Made by a program: the position numbers and the translations under genes. From Candidatus Bathyarchaeota archaeon (GTDB lineage Archaea > Thermoproteota > Bathyarchaeia > Bathyarchaeales > Bathycorpusculaceae): a DNA stretch of 64,000 nt. The notes beneath the pieces are model-generated. The model ran no database searches. It saw nothing but the letters and a program-made list of their open reading frames with translations, and had not been told where the DNA came from. The DNA lies in NCBI GenBank assembly GCA_026014485.1, contig JAOZIE010000008.1, positions 1-64,000 of the forward strand, given 5' to 3'. Numbering within the stretch: the first letter of the stretch is position 1; every line of letters begins with the position of its first letter. Of the stretch, positions 1 to 7,945 are shown piece after piece.

Positions 1-2
1 CT

Positions 3-191
3 GCACCAACTGGCACTACTGAACCTACAACTGCACCAACTGGCACTACTGAACCTACCGTTGCTCCAACTGTTGAACCAACTGCAGAGCCTGAAGGCGG
101 CTTAGCAATCGAATACATTTACGCAATAATCGCAGTCGTTGTGATTGTTGTCGTAATTGTCGGTGTATACTTCTACACCAAACGAAGCTGA
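3..191 (+). CDS. C-terminal end of a surface-anchored protein (partial)
   Basis: The gene enters from the left edge with codons starting at base 3, so only its last 62 residues are visible. It begins with two near-perfect 30-bp tandem repeats coding for a Thr/Pro/Glu-rich linker (APTGTTEPTT twice), followed by a diverged unit. A hydrophobic segment of about 20 residues follows (IYAIIAVVVIVVVIVGVYFY), ending in the short basic tail TKRS. This is the usual architecture of an archaeal cell-surface protein: an extracellular domain, a low-complexity stalk that is probably glycosylated, and a C-terminal membrane anchor. The extracellular domain lies outside the window, so the function cannot be given. 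Confidence 0.75.
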   Translation, partial: APTGTTEPTTAPTGTTEPTVAPTVEPTAEPEGGLAIEYIYAIIAVVVIVVVIVGVYFYTKRS

Positions 192-514
192 GCAAAAAAC
201 TCCCACCCTTTTCTTTTTTTTCAGGGCTAAACGCAAACAAATGAAAGAACGGAGATAAAAGGGGCTGAGAAGATCCCTGCGGACACCATCATGATTAAGA
301 CTGATTGGTGGTTTTCCATTTATATCACATCTTATAGCCGCAGGAATCCCAGCAAACTCTGAACTCCGTTTCACTTTTCCTCATGCTCAATCAAGCGTGA
401 AAAAGGAAGTCTTTGTAACCGCAAATCCTTTTGCACTCTACACTAAAAATAGGCTTTTGCAGGCGAAATCTACTTTTGCTTTTAGATTAAACAAAGTTTT
501 CTTGTGTTTTCTTG
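192..514. other. Intergenic stretch with a T-rich terminator
   Basis: No convincing gene is present. A pyrimidine/T-rich run at about 202-225, just after the stop of the surface protein, is a likely archaeal terminator. The short open frames here have no recognisable protein character. The gene on the right is convergent. Confidence 0.5.
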
Positions 515-1888
515 TTAGATGGTTCCGCTTAGGGCATCAATGTTTGCCACGTTACCCGTGTCGCCCCAAACGCCTACGGCTATAACGTTGACTTCTCCTG
601 GGTAGGTTTTGTCGAGATGTAGCGTGACGTACCAGTAGGGGTATAGCGTTAAGTTGTCTCCCTTTGGATGTGGATAAAACTCCGCCGTTGCTGGTTCATC
701 CAAAACTATAAAGTTGGACACTTGAGTTCCGTTGACGTTCCAGCTAAAGTTTTCTGCGGCGTCTTTCGCGATTTGTATGGCTTGCTCTTGACTCGTGTTA
801 ACTTGTGCGCTTCCAATGCTGTAGAGGAACCAGTCGTCAGTTAGCTTAGTTATAACGTTGTTATGGGATGTGATGTGTATGCTTTTAGCTGAGAAGTCTG
901 TGCCGTCCTCCGCGTACAGCAAAGTGATTTCTGCGTTGGTCCCGTAAGCGGAGATTTCCAATTTGCTGTTTCCCAACATCTGCACACTGCTACCCGTTTG
1001 ATTAGCAGACGCCAAAAGCGTAAGCATGTCGTCTAAGTAGGAATAGTTCATAACCGACTGGTACCTCTGAATAAGTACCTTGCTTGCTTCAACGGGGCTG
1101 GTCGGTTGAGGCTGCGTGTAAATTGGCGGAAAGTTTGGTGCCCCTTCAATTTGGTCCAACTCAAAGAACGAGAAGTGGCCATCCCTAAACCTCATATTCA
1201 AATCAAATCTGCTTACCTCGTTCACCAGCGAGTACTTGCTTATTTCCTCGACGACTCCGCCCAAGTCAGCGCGAACTTCAGCCGTAGGGCTACCAACTAA
1301 ACTCGCTTGATACTTTGAAACATCGATTTGAACGACATCTTTAAGAAAAGTCATAACTTGACTGGCTGAACTGCTCCAAGATATCAACTGCTGATTTTCA
1401 GCTTTGAGGCTTTCGTAGTCCTGCTTTAACCCCGCAAAGTCAGCTGATAACTGGTTAAACGAGGAATACTGAATATAGGACATGCTAGCCAAAAGCACTA
1501 TGCTTATGAGAAATATGGCAAAAAGGGATTTCCACCGCATCGGCAAGACTGAGAACCGTTTGGATTGGACTTCTGGGACTTCTTCAGCGCCCTTCATCAT
1601 CGCAACTGAAGCTTTCCCGAAGCTGGACAACTTGTATTTCCCATTTTGGTTTTTGATGACTAGTTCGCCCAGATTTTCGAGGTGGTACGTTAGGTGAGAA
1701 CTGGGGATTGCGAGTTCTTCCAGCATTTCCGAGAAAGTCAAAGTTCTCTCTGAGAGCATCCGAAGGATTTTTCGGCGTGCAGGATGCTTCAGAGAGCTAA
1801 ACATTATCGAGTAGGTTTCTTCCTCTGAACCGAACATTCCAACCCCTTGAGGAATAATGTGTGGTACTGCTTTAGAACTTATCTGCAA
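515..1888 (-). CDS. Membrane-anchored winged-helix (ArsR-like) regulator with an extracytoplasmic sensor-like domain
   Basis: The 457-residue protein has an N-terminal winged-helix DNA-binding domain (about residues 25-95, with SLKHPARRKILRML and the recognition-helix region HLTYHLENL). A single membrane helix follows near 118-138, then a short coiled coil (about 145-172), then a region of nearly 290 residues without Cys clusters or known catalytic motifs. Cytoplasmic HTH plus one membrane span plus a large outer domain suggests a one-component sensor that reads an external signal. The start at 1888 is TTG with a G-rich SD just upstream; an in-frame ATG at 1837 preceded by AGGGG is also possible. 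A palindrome at 1942-1958 lies in the promoter region and may be an autoregulatory operator. The ligand and targets are unknown. Confidence 0.75.
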   Translation of the reverse strand: MQISSKAVPHIIPQGVGMFGSEEETYSIMFSSLKHPARRKILRMLSERTLTFSEMLEELAIPSSHLTYHLENLGELVIKNQNGKYKLSSFGKASVAMMKGAEEVPEVQSKRFSVLPMRWKSLFAIFLISIVLLASMSYIQYSSFNQLSADFAGLKQDYESLKAENQQLISWSSSASQVMTFLKDVVQIDVSKYQASLVGSPTAEVRADLGGVVEEISKYSLVNEVSRFDLNMRFRDGHFSFFELDQIEGAPNFPPIYTQPQPTSPVEASKVLIQRYQSVMNYSYLDDMLTLLASANQTGSSVQMLGNSKLEISAYGTNAEITLLYAEDGTDFSAKSIHITSHNNVITKLTDDWFLYSIGSAQVNTSQEQAIQIAKDAAENFSWNVNGTQVSNFIVLDEPATAEFYPHPKGDNLTLYPYWYVTLHLDKTYPGEVNVIAVGVWGDTGNVANIDALSGTI

Positions 1889-1904
1889 AACCCCCCTTTT
1901 TACG

Positions 1905-1958
1905 TGTCAAGAAAAATTGACTAGAAAAAAGTTAGTACATTTTTCTTGTGACAAGAAA
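1905..1958. promoter_or_regulatory. Palindromic operator candidate TTTCTTGT-G-ACAAGAAA plus a half-site
   Basis: A perfect 8+8-bp inverted repeat with a 1-nt spacer lies at 1942-1958, and a related half-site (TGTCAAGAAAA) at 1905-1915. Both lie between the membrane HTH regulator (start 1888, leftward) and the rightward gene at 2019. Symmetry and position suggest an operator for the dimeric HTH regulator; this is inferred, not shown. Confidence 0.5.
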
Positions 1959-2018
1959 TCTTTACAAAAACCGTTTTATGCCAAGAGCAACCCACCATAT
2001 TTTGTCTGAGGCTTCGTA

Positions 2019-2408
2019 ATGAAAAAACCTTCAAGTTGGCAACGATGCTCCCTCGCGGATGCCCCCCCGCTAGAGCTTGATGCCAAAGTGAAATGCGTGT
2101 CTGTAATGGTTTTCGAAAAGTCAGGAAAGACCATAATCCAGCCCCTAGTGGCAGACAGCGAAGCACAAGCTGTGCACGAACTGTTACAGAATAGCACGCT
2201 GGAAGTGTGGCTGCCTAACGGTAAGCTTGACCCCACCCAATTCGATGTAGCCATCCTTAAATACAAGCAGCTGATGCAGCCTTCAACAATGTGCAGCAAA
2301 ACGGAAAACCGAGTTTGCCTAAAGAACTATTTTGAAACCATAACTTCCTGCGAGCAGTGCCCTCTCAACGATTACGGGGCCGAAGACCAGTATGGCAAAG
2401 GACACTAG
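2019..2408 (+). CDS. Cys-containing hypothetical protein next to a radical SAM gene
   Basis: The 129-residue product is of unrecognised family. It has six cysteines (residues 10, 26, 92, 100, 111, 114); the last four form C-x7-C-x10-C-x2-C and could hold a metal or Fe-S cluster. No signal peptide or membrane segment is visible. It starts with ATG and ends 75 bp before a radical SAM/SPASM gene on the same strand, with a hairpin in the gap, so the two may be co-transcribed. It could be a partner of that enzyme, or unrelated. Open frames on the opposite strand of this interval look like shadows. Confidence 0.55.
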   Translation: MKKPSSWQRCSLADAPPLELDAKVKCVSVMVFEKSGKTIIQPLVADSEAQAVHELLQNSTLEVWLPNGKLDPTQFDVAILKYKQLMQPSTMCSKTENRVCLKNYFETITSCEQCPLNDYGAEDQYGKGH

Positions 2409-2410
2409 CT

Positions 2411-2445
2411 CAGCTTCCCGCCTCTATTTTTAGGTGTGGAAGCTG
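2411..2445 (+). repeat. Hairpin between the Cys-rich gene and the radical SAM gene
   Basis: An 8-bp perfect stem, CAGCTTCC (2411-2418) with GGAAGCTG (2438-2445), encloses a 19-nt loop that can itself pair further. There is no T-run after it, so it is more likely an RNA structural or processing element than a classical terminator. Confidence 0.4.
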
Positions 2446-2482
2446 GGCTGGGTCTTGAAGAGGTTTAGGTTGGTGTGATAGC

Positions 2483-3535
2483 GTGTATAAACCCCCCCTG
2501 TTTATGGTTACTTGGCGTTGCACGCGGAGATGTGTCGGCAACTGCATTTACTGTAGCTATACGCCTCCCGTGAAACCTGAAGATGCCGAGGTCAACACTA
2601 AACTGGGTTACAAAATCGTTGACGAAGTTTACGACTTTGGTTCTCCATGGTTCGGAATAAGCGGCGGGGAGCCACTTGTTCGGGATGACATATTTGACAT
2701 AATCGAGTACGCGAAGCGAATCGGCTTCGAAGTTAGCTTGATAACCAGCGGGTTCGCTTTTGACGAGAAAAGGCTGAAAAAACTTGTAAAAAACGAGGTT
2801 CACACGGCAGTCAGTATAGACGGTTCACCCGAATCCAACGACCGCATCAGAGGCAAGGGCAGCTATGACAAGGCGCTTTTTGCAATGAAAAAGCTCTCCG
2901 AAAACGGCATCCTCGATTGTGTGGTAACCACCATGACCAAATACAACATCAAGGACATGGAGCACCCTACCAAACTGGCTGCGGAACTGGGCGCAAGAAT
3001 GGTTGTCTACCACAACTTAGTGCCCGTGGGACGCGCAGGAACCAACATGCCCGACTTGGCACCCACAGCCGACGAATACGAAGCGGCATTCAACCAAATA
3101 TACGATTTACAGGTGGCATACGCCGGCAAAATAAAAGTAAACGTCTACGCCCCATTCTACGCCAGAATCGTCCGCCAGAGAAACCCCGTTGACTTCTGGG
3201 ACTGGTTCCGAAACGGCTTTTTGGGGAAATGCAGCATAGGCGGCAACTACATAAGCATCACAGAAAACGGCGATTACCGAGCGTGCGGATTCCATGAGGG
3301 TCACCGCGTTGGAAACGTGAGGAACAAAACCTTGACGTCAGCATGGAACGACCTGCAGAACTCCGACCTCTACCAGCGACTGCGCGACAAAAGCAACCTT
3401 AAGGGTAAATGTGGTGTTTGTGAGTACAGGGAAATCTGCGGCGGATGCCGAACCCGCGCCGAATACTACACCGGCGACCTCTTCGAATCCGACCCCGCAT
3501 GCAACTACATACCCAAAGTTATGCGAGGGGGATAA
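2483..3535 (+). CDS. Radical SAM/SPASM domain protein
   Basis: The 350-residue protein carries the radical SAM cluster motif CxxxCxxC (C17, C21, C24, in CVGNCIYC) near the N-terminus and the glycine-rich SAM-binding ISGGEP. The C-terminal region has a SPASM-type cysteine set (GKCGVCEYREICGGCRTRA) that would bind auxiliary Fe-S clusters. This layout is shared by peptide-modifying enzymes and by heme-pathway AhbC/AhbD/NirJ-like proteins. The archaeal setting makes an Ahb-like role possible, but nothing nearby belongs to heme synthesis. The start is GTG. It sits downstream of a small Cys-containing protein that may be a partner. Confidence 0.85.
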   Translation: MYKPPLFMVTWRCTRRCVGNCIYCSYTPPVKPEDAEVNTKLGYKIVDEVYDFGSPWFGISGGEPLVRDDIFDIIEYAKRIGFEVSLITSGFAFDEKRLKKLVKNEVHTAVSIDGSPESNDRIRGKGSYDKALFAMKKLSENGILDCVVTTMTKYNIKDMEHPTKLAAELGARMVVYHNLVPVGRAGTNMPDLAPTADEYEAAFNQIYDLQVAYAGKIKVNVYAPFYARIVRQRNPVDFWDWFRNGFLGKCSIGGNYISITENGDYRACGFHEGHRVGNVRNKTLTSAWNDLQNSDLYQRLRDKSNLKGKCGVCEYREICGGCRTRAEYYTGDLFESDPACNYIPKVMRGG

Positions 3536-3848
3536 GTCCTATCACATCTTTCTCTCTCTCAGGTTTCCTCCATTTGTGGGCTCAACGCCCACCCCCCCGC
3601 ACCCAACTCCATATTTAAGCTTCTTTTTCCCCGAATGTTAACCGACCTTTACAGGCGATGCAGGTTGGTGCCTGTTTGTTCCATTCGTTTTCTATACCTG
3701 CCTTAGTCGAGTGTTTTTGAAGATTGCTTTGTGGTGTTTTGGAAAGCAAATGTGTGCCCCTTGAAGAACTTTAAAAAAGTGCGTGCCCATTGTTAGTTAC
3801 CTGCGCGTGAGTCATTCTAACCCCTCACACGTTGTTTGAGGAACGTTG
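3536..3848 (+). other. Intergenic region with two TATA boxes and small inverted repeats
   Basis: A TATA-like element (ATATTTAAGC, about 3611-3620) lies over 200 bp before the next start codon, and a second (ACTTTAAAAAAG, about 3766-3777) about 70-80 bp before it. A 5-bp stem hairpin lies at 3652-3674 (CAGGC/GCCTG), and GTGAG/CTCAC arms flank 3807-3828. No protein gene is seen. The upstream promoter could make a short untranslated RNA or a long leader. Confidence 0.35.
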
Positions 3849-4250
3849 ATGACTAAAATTAGCATTGCTAACCCCCCTCGTAGTTCATGTTCTTTGGCAA
3901 AACAGCAGTGCCTCAACTGTCACAGCCAGTTCAGGGAGATTCGCCCGTTAGTTACAGGCGCCGTAATCACGCATCGCTTCATAAAAGATTTCCGTGACGC
4001 TGAAGAAGCCAAAGCCAACGTCAACGCCATCTTGGAATGCTCAAACCTTGACTACCACGAAATGCACAAGTTCGAAGAAAACATCGACGGCAACCTTGTT
4101 TTCAGAGCAAAAAAAGACGGCGTGCACCTAGTCTACGTTTTGGATAAATCTATGCGTATAATATTCCTTAGGGCGTTTAGGAGCTTTAGTGAATACGGCA
4201 AGTTTCTGAGCAACAAAAAAGAAATCAGGAAAATCCTTGCCCGCGTTTAA
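3849..4250 (+). CDS. Hypothetical protein, possibly RelE/ParE-like in its C-terminal half
   Basis: The 133-residue product starts at the ATG at 3849, with GAGG about 8 nt upstream; the TTG just before it is less likely. The N-terminal third has a CxxC (CLNCHSQF). The C-terminal half has alternating strands and basic residues (NLVFRAKKDGVHLVYVLDK, then RAFRSFSEYGKFL) that loosely recall small RelE/ParE-type folds. No antitoxin-like partner gene is adjacent, so a toxin role is not supported by context. The family is not recognised. Confidence 0.5.
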   Translation: MTKISIANPPRSSCSLAKQQCLNCHSQFREIRPLVTGAVITHRFIKDFRDAEEAKANVNAILECSNLDYHEMHKFEENIDGNLVFRAKKDGVHLVYVLDKSMRIIFLRAFRSFSEYGKFLSNKKEIRKILARV

Positions 4251-4269
4251 CAACGTTTAGAACCACGTT

Positions 4270-4291
4270 TCCCTTCACTGTTTGCTGAAGG
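4270..4291 (+). terminator. Hairpin after the 3849-4250 gene
   Basis: A perfect 7-bp stem, CCCTTCA (4270-4276) with TGAAGGG (4285-4291), closes an 8-nt loop 20 bp after the stop codon. There is no T-run, so a terminator role is tentative. Confidence 0.35.
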
Positions 4292-4451
4292 GTTGCACAA
4301 AGAGCACCGGGAGGGTTTGAACCTGCTGGAGTTTGCTTGGTTCCCGTTTGGTGCGTTCAAAATACGCTGATTTTTACCGTTTCCTGTTCTAAGTTTAGCG
4401 ATTATTCCCTTTCTTTTTTGCTGTATCTGGTCACGCGGTTAAATACCGCTG

Positions 4452-4468
4452 TTTAATTTTATATACTG
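4452..4468 (+). promoter_or_regulatory. TATA box of the hydrogenase operon
   Basis: The AT-rich TTTAATTTTATATACT is a good archaeal TATA element. It would place transcription start near 4490, giving a leader of about 55 nt before the first gene, which has the SD GGAGAG upstream of its ATG at 4546. Confidence 0.5.
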
Positions 4469-4545
4469 CTTCTTCTAGTATTCCTTCGCGCAGTCTTAGT
4501 ATAGAGAGTCCCCGGTCAAAAGGAACATTTGGAGAGTTCCCAAAA

Positions 4546-5031
4546 ATGTTGAAGGATGACAATCGCAAAGGTATGCTTGAAAAAGTATTGAAAGAAAACG
4601 ATTATCAAGAAAGTGCCCTTTTAGAAATCCTCCATAAAGCCCAGGAAATTTACGGCTACCTAGACAAAAACCTGTTAACGTACGTCGCTAACGTTCTGAA
4701 GCTTCCGCCCAGCCACGTTTTTGGCGTTGCCACCTTTTACAGCTACTTCAAACTCAAGGCTCCTGGGCAACATGTGGTTACTGGCTGCTTGGGAACTGCG
4801 TGCTATGTTAAGGAAGTGGAGGACATAATGTCCGCAATCGAGAACGAGTTTAACGTGAAGCGGGGTGGCTCCACATCCGACGGGAAACTCTCGTTGTTCA
4901 TGACCCGTTGTATAGGCGCGTGTGCTATGGCGCCAAACATAATTGTAGACGACGAAGTCATAGGCAAGGCAACCAAAGAGGTTGTGCTTGAGCGAATCAA
5001 GCTTGCACTTGAAGGAGGAGCCTCAGCTTGA
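4546..5031 (+). CDS. hoxE: NAD-linked hydrogenase diaphorase subunit E (NuoE/HoxE-like, [2Fe-2S])
   Basis: The 161-residue protein is of the 24-kDa NuoE/HoxE family. An N-terminal helical region precedes a thioredoxin-like domain with the four [2Fe-2S] cysteines in the usual pattern: CxxxxC (CLGTAC) then CxxxC (CIGAC). It would pass electrons within the diaphorase module of an NAD(P)-coupled hydrogenase. Its stop overlaps the start of the next gene (TTGA overlap), and five tightly packed genes follow in the order E-F-U-Y-H. That order points to a hydrogenase rather than respiratory complex I or a formate dehydrogenase. Confidence 0.88.
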   Translation: MLKDDNRKGMLEKVLKENDYQESALLEILHKAQEIYGYLDKNLLTYVANVLKLPPSHVFGVATFYSYFKLKAPGQHVVTGCLGTACYVKEVEDIMSAIENEFNVKRGGSTSDGKLSLFMTRCIGACAMAPNIIVDDEVIGKATKEVVLERIKLALEGGASA

Positions 5032-6683
5032 AGCCCGCAGACATTCAGAAGATAGCCGAGCACGAGGTTGACTTCCAAAGAGCCTACAAGCACCGCATAA
5101 ACGTGTGCACCAGCAGCGGCTGTGTTCCCTTCGGCGCCCTTAAGGTTCTCAAAGCCTTCGAGGAGGCAGTTAAGGAATTCGGTGTAGAAAAGGAATGCAA
5201 AGTCGCCCGCACGGGATGCGTGGGCACCTGCTCCGTTGGACCAGCCGTGATAATTGAGCCAGGTGACTATCTGTATCAAAGTGTCACTCCTGAAAAAGTC
5301 CGCGAAATCGTCCGCGACCACATAGTTTTGGGCTTGCCCATGAAAGAAAACTTGTATAGCAACGAGGCTTTCTTCACCAAGCAGCAGCGGATTGTGCTGA
5401 AAAACGCTGGCAAAATCGACCCTCACCGCGTCGAGGACTACATAGCCATGGGCGGCTACTCTGCGCTGGTGAAATGTATAACCCGTATGACCCCGCAGGG
5501 AGTCATAGAGGAAGTTAAGGACAGTGGGCTTCGGGGCAGAGGCGGCGCAGGTTTTCCCACTGGTCAAAAGTGGAGCCTAGTGGCGCGAGCGCACGGTTCA
5601 CCTAAATACATCGTGGCGAACTTGGACGAAGGCGACCCTGGTGTTTTCGCGAATCGAACCCTCGCTGAGGCTGACCCTCACTCCATTATTGAAGGCATGG
5701 TTATAGCGGCGTATGCTGTGGGTGCAGAGAAAGGATACATCTACATTCGAGCCGAATACCCATTAGCAATTCAAACGCTCAAACTCGCCTTAGAACAAGC
5801 CAGAGTCCTCACCCTTTTAGGCGATAACATTCTCGAAACAGGCTTAAAATTCAACATAGAACTCAGGTTCGGAGCAGGTGCCTTCGTGGCAGGAGAAGAA
5901 ACCGCCATCCTTGCTTCGGTGGAGGGCCGCAGGGCTAATCCGCGTCCTCGTCCCCCTTACCCCGCAAACTCTGGCTTATGGGGAAAACCAACGTTGATTC
6001 AAAACGTGGAAACGCTGGCTAACATCCCCAACATAGTGCATTACGGCGGCGAATGGTTCGCCAAGTACGGCACACCAAGATGCACTGGCACAAAATGCTT
6101 CTCCCTGACAGGCAAAATTAACAATCCAGGCTTAATTGAGGTTCCCATGGGCATAACGCTTAGGGAAGTGGTTTTCGACATCGGCGGCGGAATCCCCGAC
6201 GGCAGAAAATTCAAAGCTGTGCTGGTCGGTGGTCCTTCAGGCGGCTGCTTGCCTGAGACGCTGCTGGATTTACCCATAGACTACGAAGCGTTAACCCGCG
6301 TGGGCGCCATCATGGGTTCAGGCGGCATCGTGGTGATTGACGACCAATCCTGCATGGTGGACACCGCCAAATTCTTCACGGATTTCTGCGTGGAAGAATC
6401 CTGCGGCAGATGCAACCCCTGCAGAGCGGGACTCGCAAGAGTCAAGGAAATCTTCGATGGCATAACCAAAGGCGAGGGCAAAATGGAGGACATCACAACT
6501 TTGGAGAAGTCAAGCGGCTACATCAAGGAAGCTAGTCTTTGCGGGCTGGGGCAGACCGCGCCTAATCCTGTGGTGACGACGCTGCGGTATTTCCGCGAGG
6601 AATACGTGGAGCACGTAGTGGAAAAGAAGTGCCGTGCGGGTCGATGCTTCAAGAACCTGAATTCGGAGGCAAACAAGCAATGA
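5028..6683 (+). CDS. hoxF: NAD-linked hydrogenase diaphorase subunit F (NuoF/HoxF-like, FMN/NAD/[4Fe-4S])
   Basis: The 551-residue protein begins with a thioredoxin-like [2Fe-2S] domain (CTSSGC and CVGTC, about residues 26-68). Next comes the FMN/NADH-binding NuoF domain with GLRGRGGAGFPTGQKW, then the SLBB-type region. The [4Fe-4S] motif SCGRCNPCRAG lies about residues 460-470. It should oxidise or reduce NAD(P)H at FMN. It lacks the extra C-terminal ferredoxin domain found in some bifurcating HydB proteins, so a HoxF-like role is favoured. The start is TTG at 5028, overlapping the previous stop, with a strong GGAGGAG SD. Confidence 0.88.
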   Translation: MKPADIQKIAEHEVDFQRAYKHRINVCTSSGCVPFGALKVLKAFEEAVKEFGVEKECKVARTGCVGTCSVGPAVIIEPGDYLYQSVTPEKVREIVRDHIVLGLPMKENLYSNEAFFTKQQRIVLKNAGKIDPHRVEDYIAMGGYSALVKCITRMTPQGVIEEVKDSGLRGRGGAGFPTGQKWSLVARAHGSPKYIVANLDEGDPGVFANRTLAEADPHSIIEGMVIAAYAVGAEKGYIYIRAEYPLAIQTLKLALEQARVLTLLGDNILETGLKFNIELRFGAGAFVAGEETAILASVEGRRANPRPRPPYPANSGLWGKPTLIQNVETLANIPNIVHYGGEWFAKYGTPRCTGTKCFSLTGKINNPGLIEVPMGITLREVVFDIGGGIPDGRKFKAVLVGGPSGGCLPETLLDLPIDYEALTRVGAIMGSGGIVVIDDQSCMVDTAKFFTDFCVEESCGRCNPCRAGLARVKEIFDGITKGEGKMEDITTLEKSSGYIKEASLCGLGQTAPNPVVTTLRYFREEYVEHVVEKKCRAGRCFKNLNSEANKQ

Positions 6684-7384
6684 GCATCGGAACCACCACT
6701 TTGAAAATCGACGGAATCGAAGTTACTGTTCCCGAAGGCACAACCATCCTTAACGCGGCAAAGGCAAACGGAATCAATATTCCCACGCTCTGCTATCTGG
6801 AAGGCTTAACTCCTTGGGGCGGATGCCGCATCTGCATGGTGGAAATTCACGGCACCCCCAAACTCTTTCCCGCCTGCGCAACACCCGTGAACACAGGCAT
6901 GGAAGTTATCACCCAATCTGAAAAGCTACGCGAATACCGTAAAATGGTCGTTCAGCTTCTGCTTTCCGAGAGAACCCACGTTTGCTCCGTCTGCGTGGCA
7001 AATAACGCTTGTGAACTGCAGAAACTGGCAGACGAGTTAGGCGTCGACCACGTCATGTTCGAACGTAACTGGACAAGTCAGGAAATCGACAGCACCCACA
7101 AATCCTTGGTCATAGACAGGAACAGATGCATACTTTGCACCCGCTGTATTCGGGTCTGCGACGAGATTGAAGGTGTACACATCTTAGACCTCAAGAACAG
7201 AGGCAAAGACTCACAGATTATAATTGACCTTGACCAGAAATGGGGTGACTCTGACTATTGCACGTCCTGCGGGAAATGCGCCAAAGTCTGTCCAGTCGGA
7301 GCCATCTACGTGGAGTCTGAAGCGCTTTCCGAAACCAAGGATAAACATATAGCTGAATTCATCTTGTCCAGGAGGAACCGCTAA
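6680..7384 (+). CDS. hoxU: NAD-linked hydrogenase subunit U (NuoG N-terminal/HoxU-like Fe-S protein)
   Basis: The 234-residue protein starts with a plant-type [2Fe-2S] ferredoxin domain (cysteines in TLCYLEGLTPWGGCRICMVE and CATPV). A His/Cys-ligated cluster region follows (HVCSVCVANNAC), then two [4Fe-4S] motifs (CILCTRCIRVC and CTSCGKCAKVCP). This is the HoxU layout: the N-terminal part of NuoG without the molybdopterin-like domain. It wires HoxF to the hydrogenase small subunit. The start at 6680 was chosen because GGAGG precedes it and it overlaps the previous stop as ATGA; a longer frame from 6629 would run into hoxF. Confidence 0.88.
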   Translation: MSIGTTTLKIDGIEVTVPEGTTILNAAKANGINIPTLCYLEGLTPWGGCRICMVEIHGTPKLFPACATPVNTGMEVITQSEKLREYRKMVVQLLLSERTHVCSVCVANNACELQKLADELGVDHVMFERNWTSQEIDSTHKSLVIDRNRCILCTRCIRVCDEIEGVHILDLKNRGKDSQIIIDLDQKWGDSDYCTSCGKCAKVCPVGAIYVESEALSETKDKHIAEFILSRRNR

Positions 7385-7926
7385 TGGTAACCGCAGAGAA
7401 GGCACGTGTGGCGACGATTTGGCTAAGCGGCTGCTCAGGGTGCCACATGACTTTCCTTGATCAAGACGAAGCGCTAATAGACTTAGCCAAAAAAATCCAG
7501 TTAGTCTACAGTCCCATAGCAGACGTGAAGGTTTTCCCCGAAAACGTTGATGTGACTCTAGTGGAAGGTGCCGTGGCAAACGACCACCAAGAGGAAATGA
7601 TAAAGTTCGCTCGGGAGCGCACCAAGATTCTGATTTCCTTGGGTGACTGTGCTGTCACAGGTAACGTTCCCGCCTTGAGGAACGCTTGGGTTAAAAGCGA
7701 TGAGGCGGTTCTCAAACGGGCTTACATTGAGACGGCTGATGTGAATCCTCAGATACCCACTGAGGTTCCTGAACTCCTGCCGAAAGCTCATCCGCTCCAT
7801 GAGTTTGTCAAGGTAGACTATTATATTCCTGGTTGCCCACCGCCCTCTGGAGTAGTGAACTACGTCATAACGGAGTTGCTGGCGGGGCGAACGCCTAACA
7901 TGGAGGGCAAATCCAAGTACGGATAA
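7384..7926 (+). CDS. hoxY: [NiFe] hydrogenase small subunit, group 3 type (HoxY-like)
   Basis: The 180-residue protein shows the small-subunit cysteine pattern for the proximal [4Fe-4S] cluster: SGCSGCH near residue 15, GDCAVTGN in the middle and PGCPPP near the C-terminus. It is short, without a Tat signal or extra clusters, as in cytoplasmic group 3d enzymes. The start codon shares a base with the stop of the previous gene (TAATG). It forms the catalytic dimer with the large subunit 20 bp downstream. Confidence 0.88.
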   Translation: MVTAEKARVATIWLSGCSGCHMTFLDQDEALIDLAKKIQLVYSPIADVKVFPENVDVTLVEGAVANDHQEEMIKFARERTKILISLGDCAVTGNVPALRNAWVKSDEAVLKRAYIETADVNPQIPTEVPELLPKAHPLHEFVKVDYYIPGCPPPSGVVNYVITELLAGRTPNMEGKSKYG

Positions 7927-7945
7927 GTAAACGGAGGAAAATGAA

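Noticed and set aside
262-330. GGGGCTGAGA segment recalling the start of a TPP riboswitch
   Set aside because: The conserved 3' half of the TPP aptamer is absent and no thiamine gene is adjacent.
1921-2299. Leftward open frames opposite the 2019-2408 gene
   Set aside because: No SD or protein character; they are shadows of the rightward gene and the promoter region.
4295-4360. GGTTTGAACC with flanking complementary GCACC/GGTGC, tRNA-like at first sight
   Set aside because: The span is about 55 nt and lacks an anticodon arm and D arm, so it is not a tRNA.
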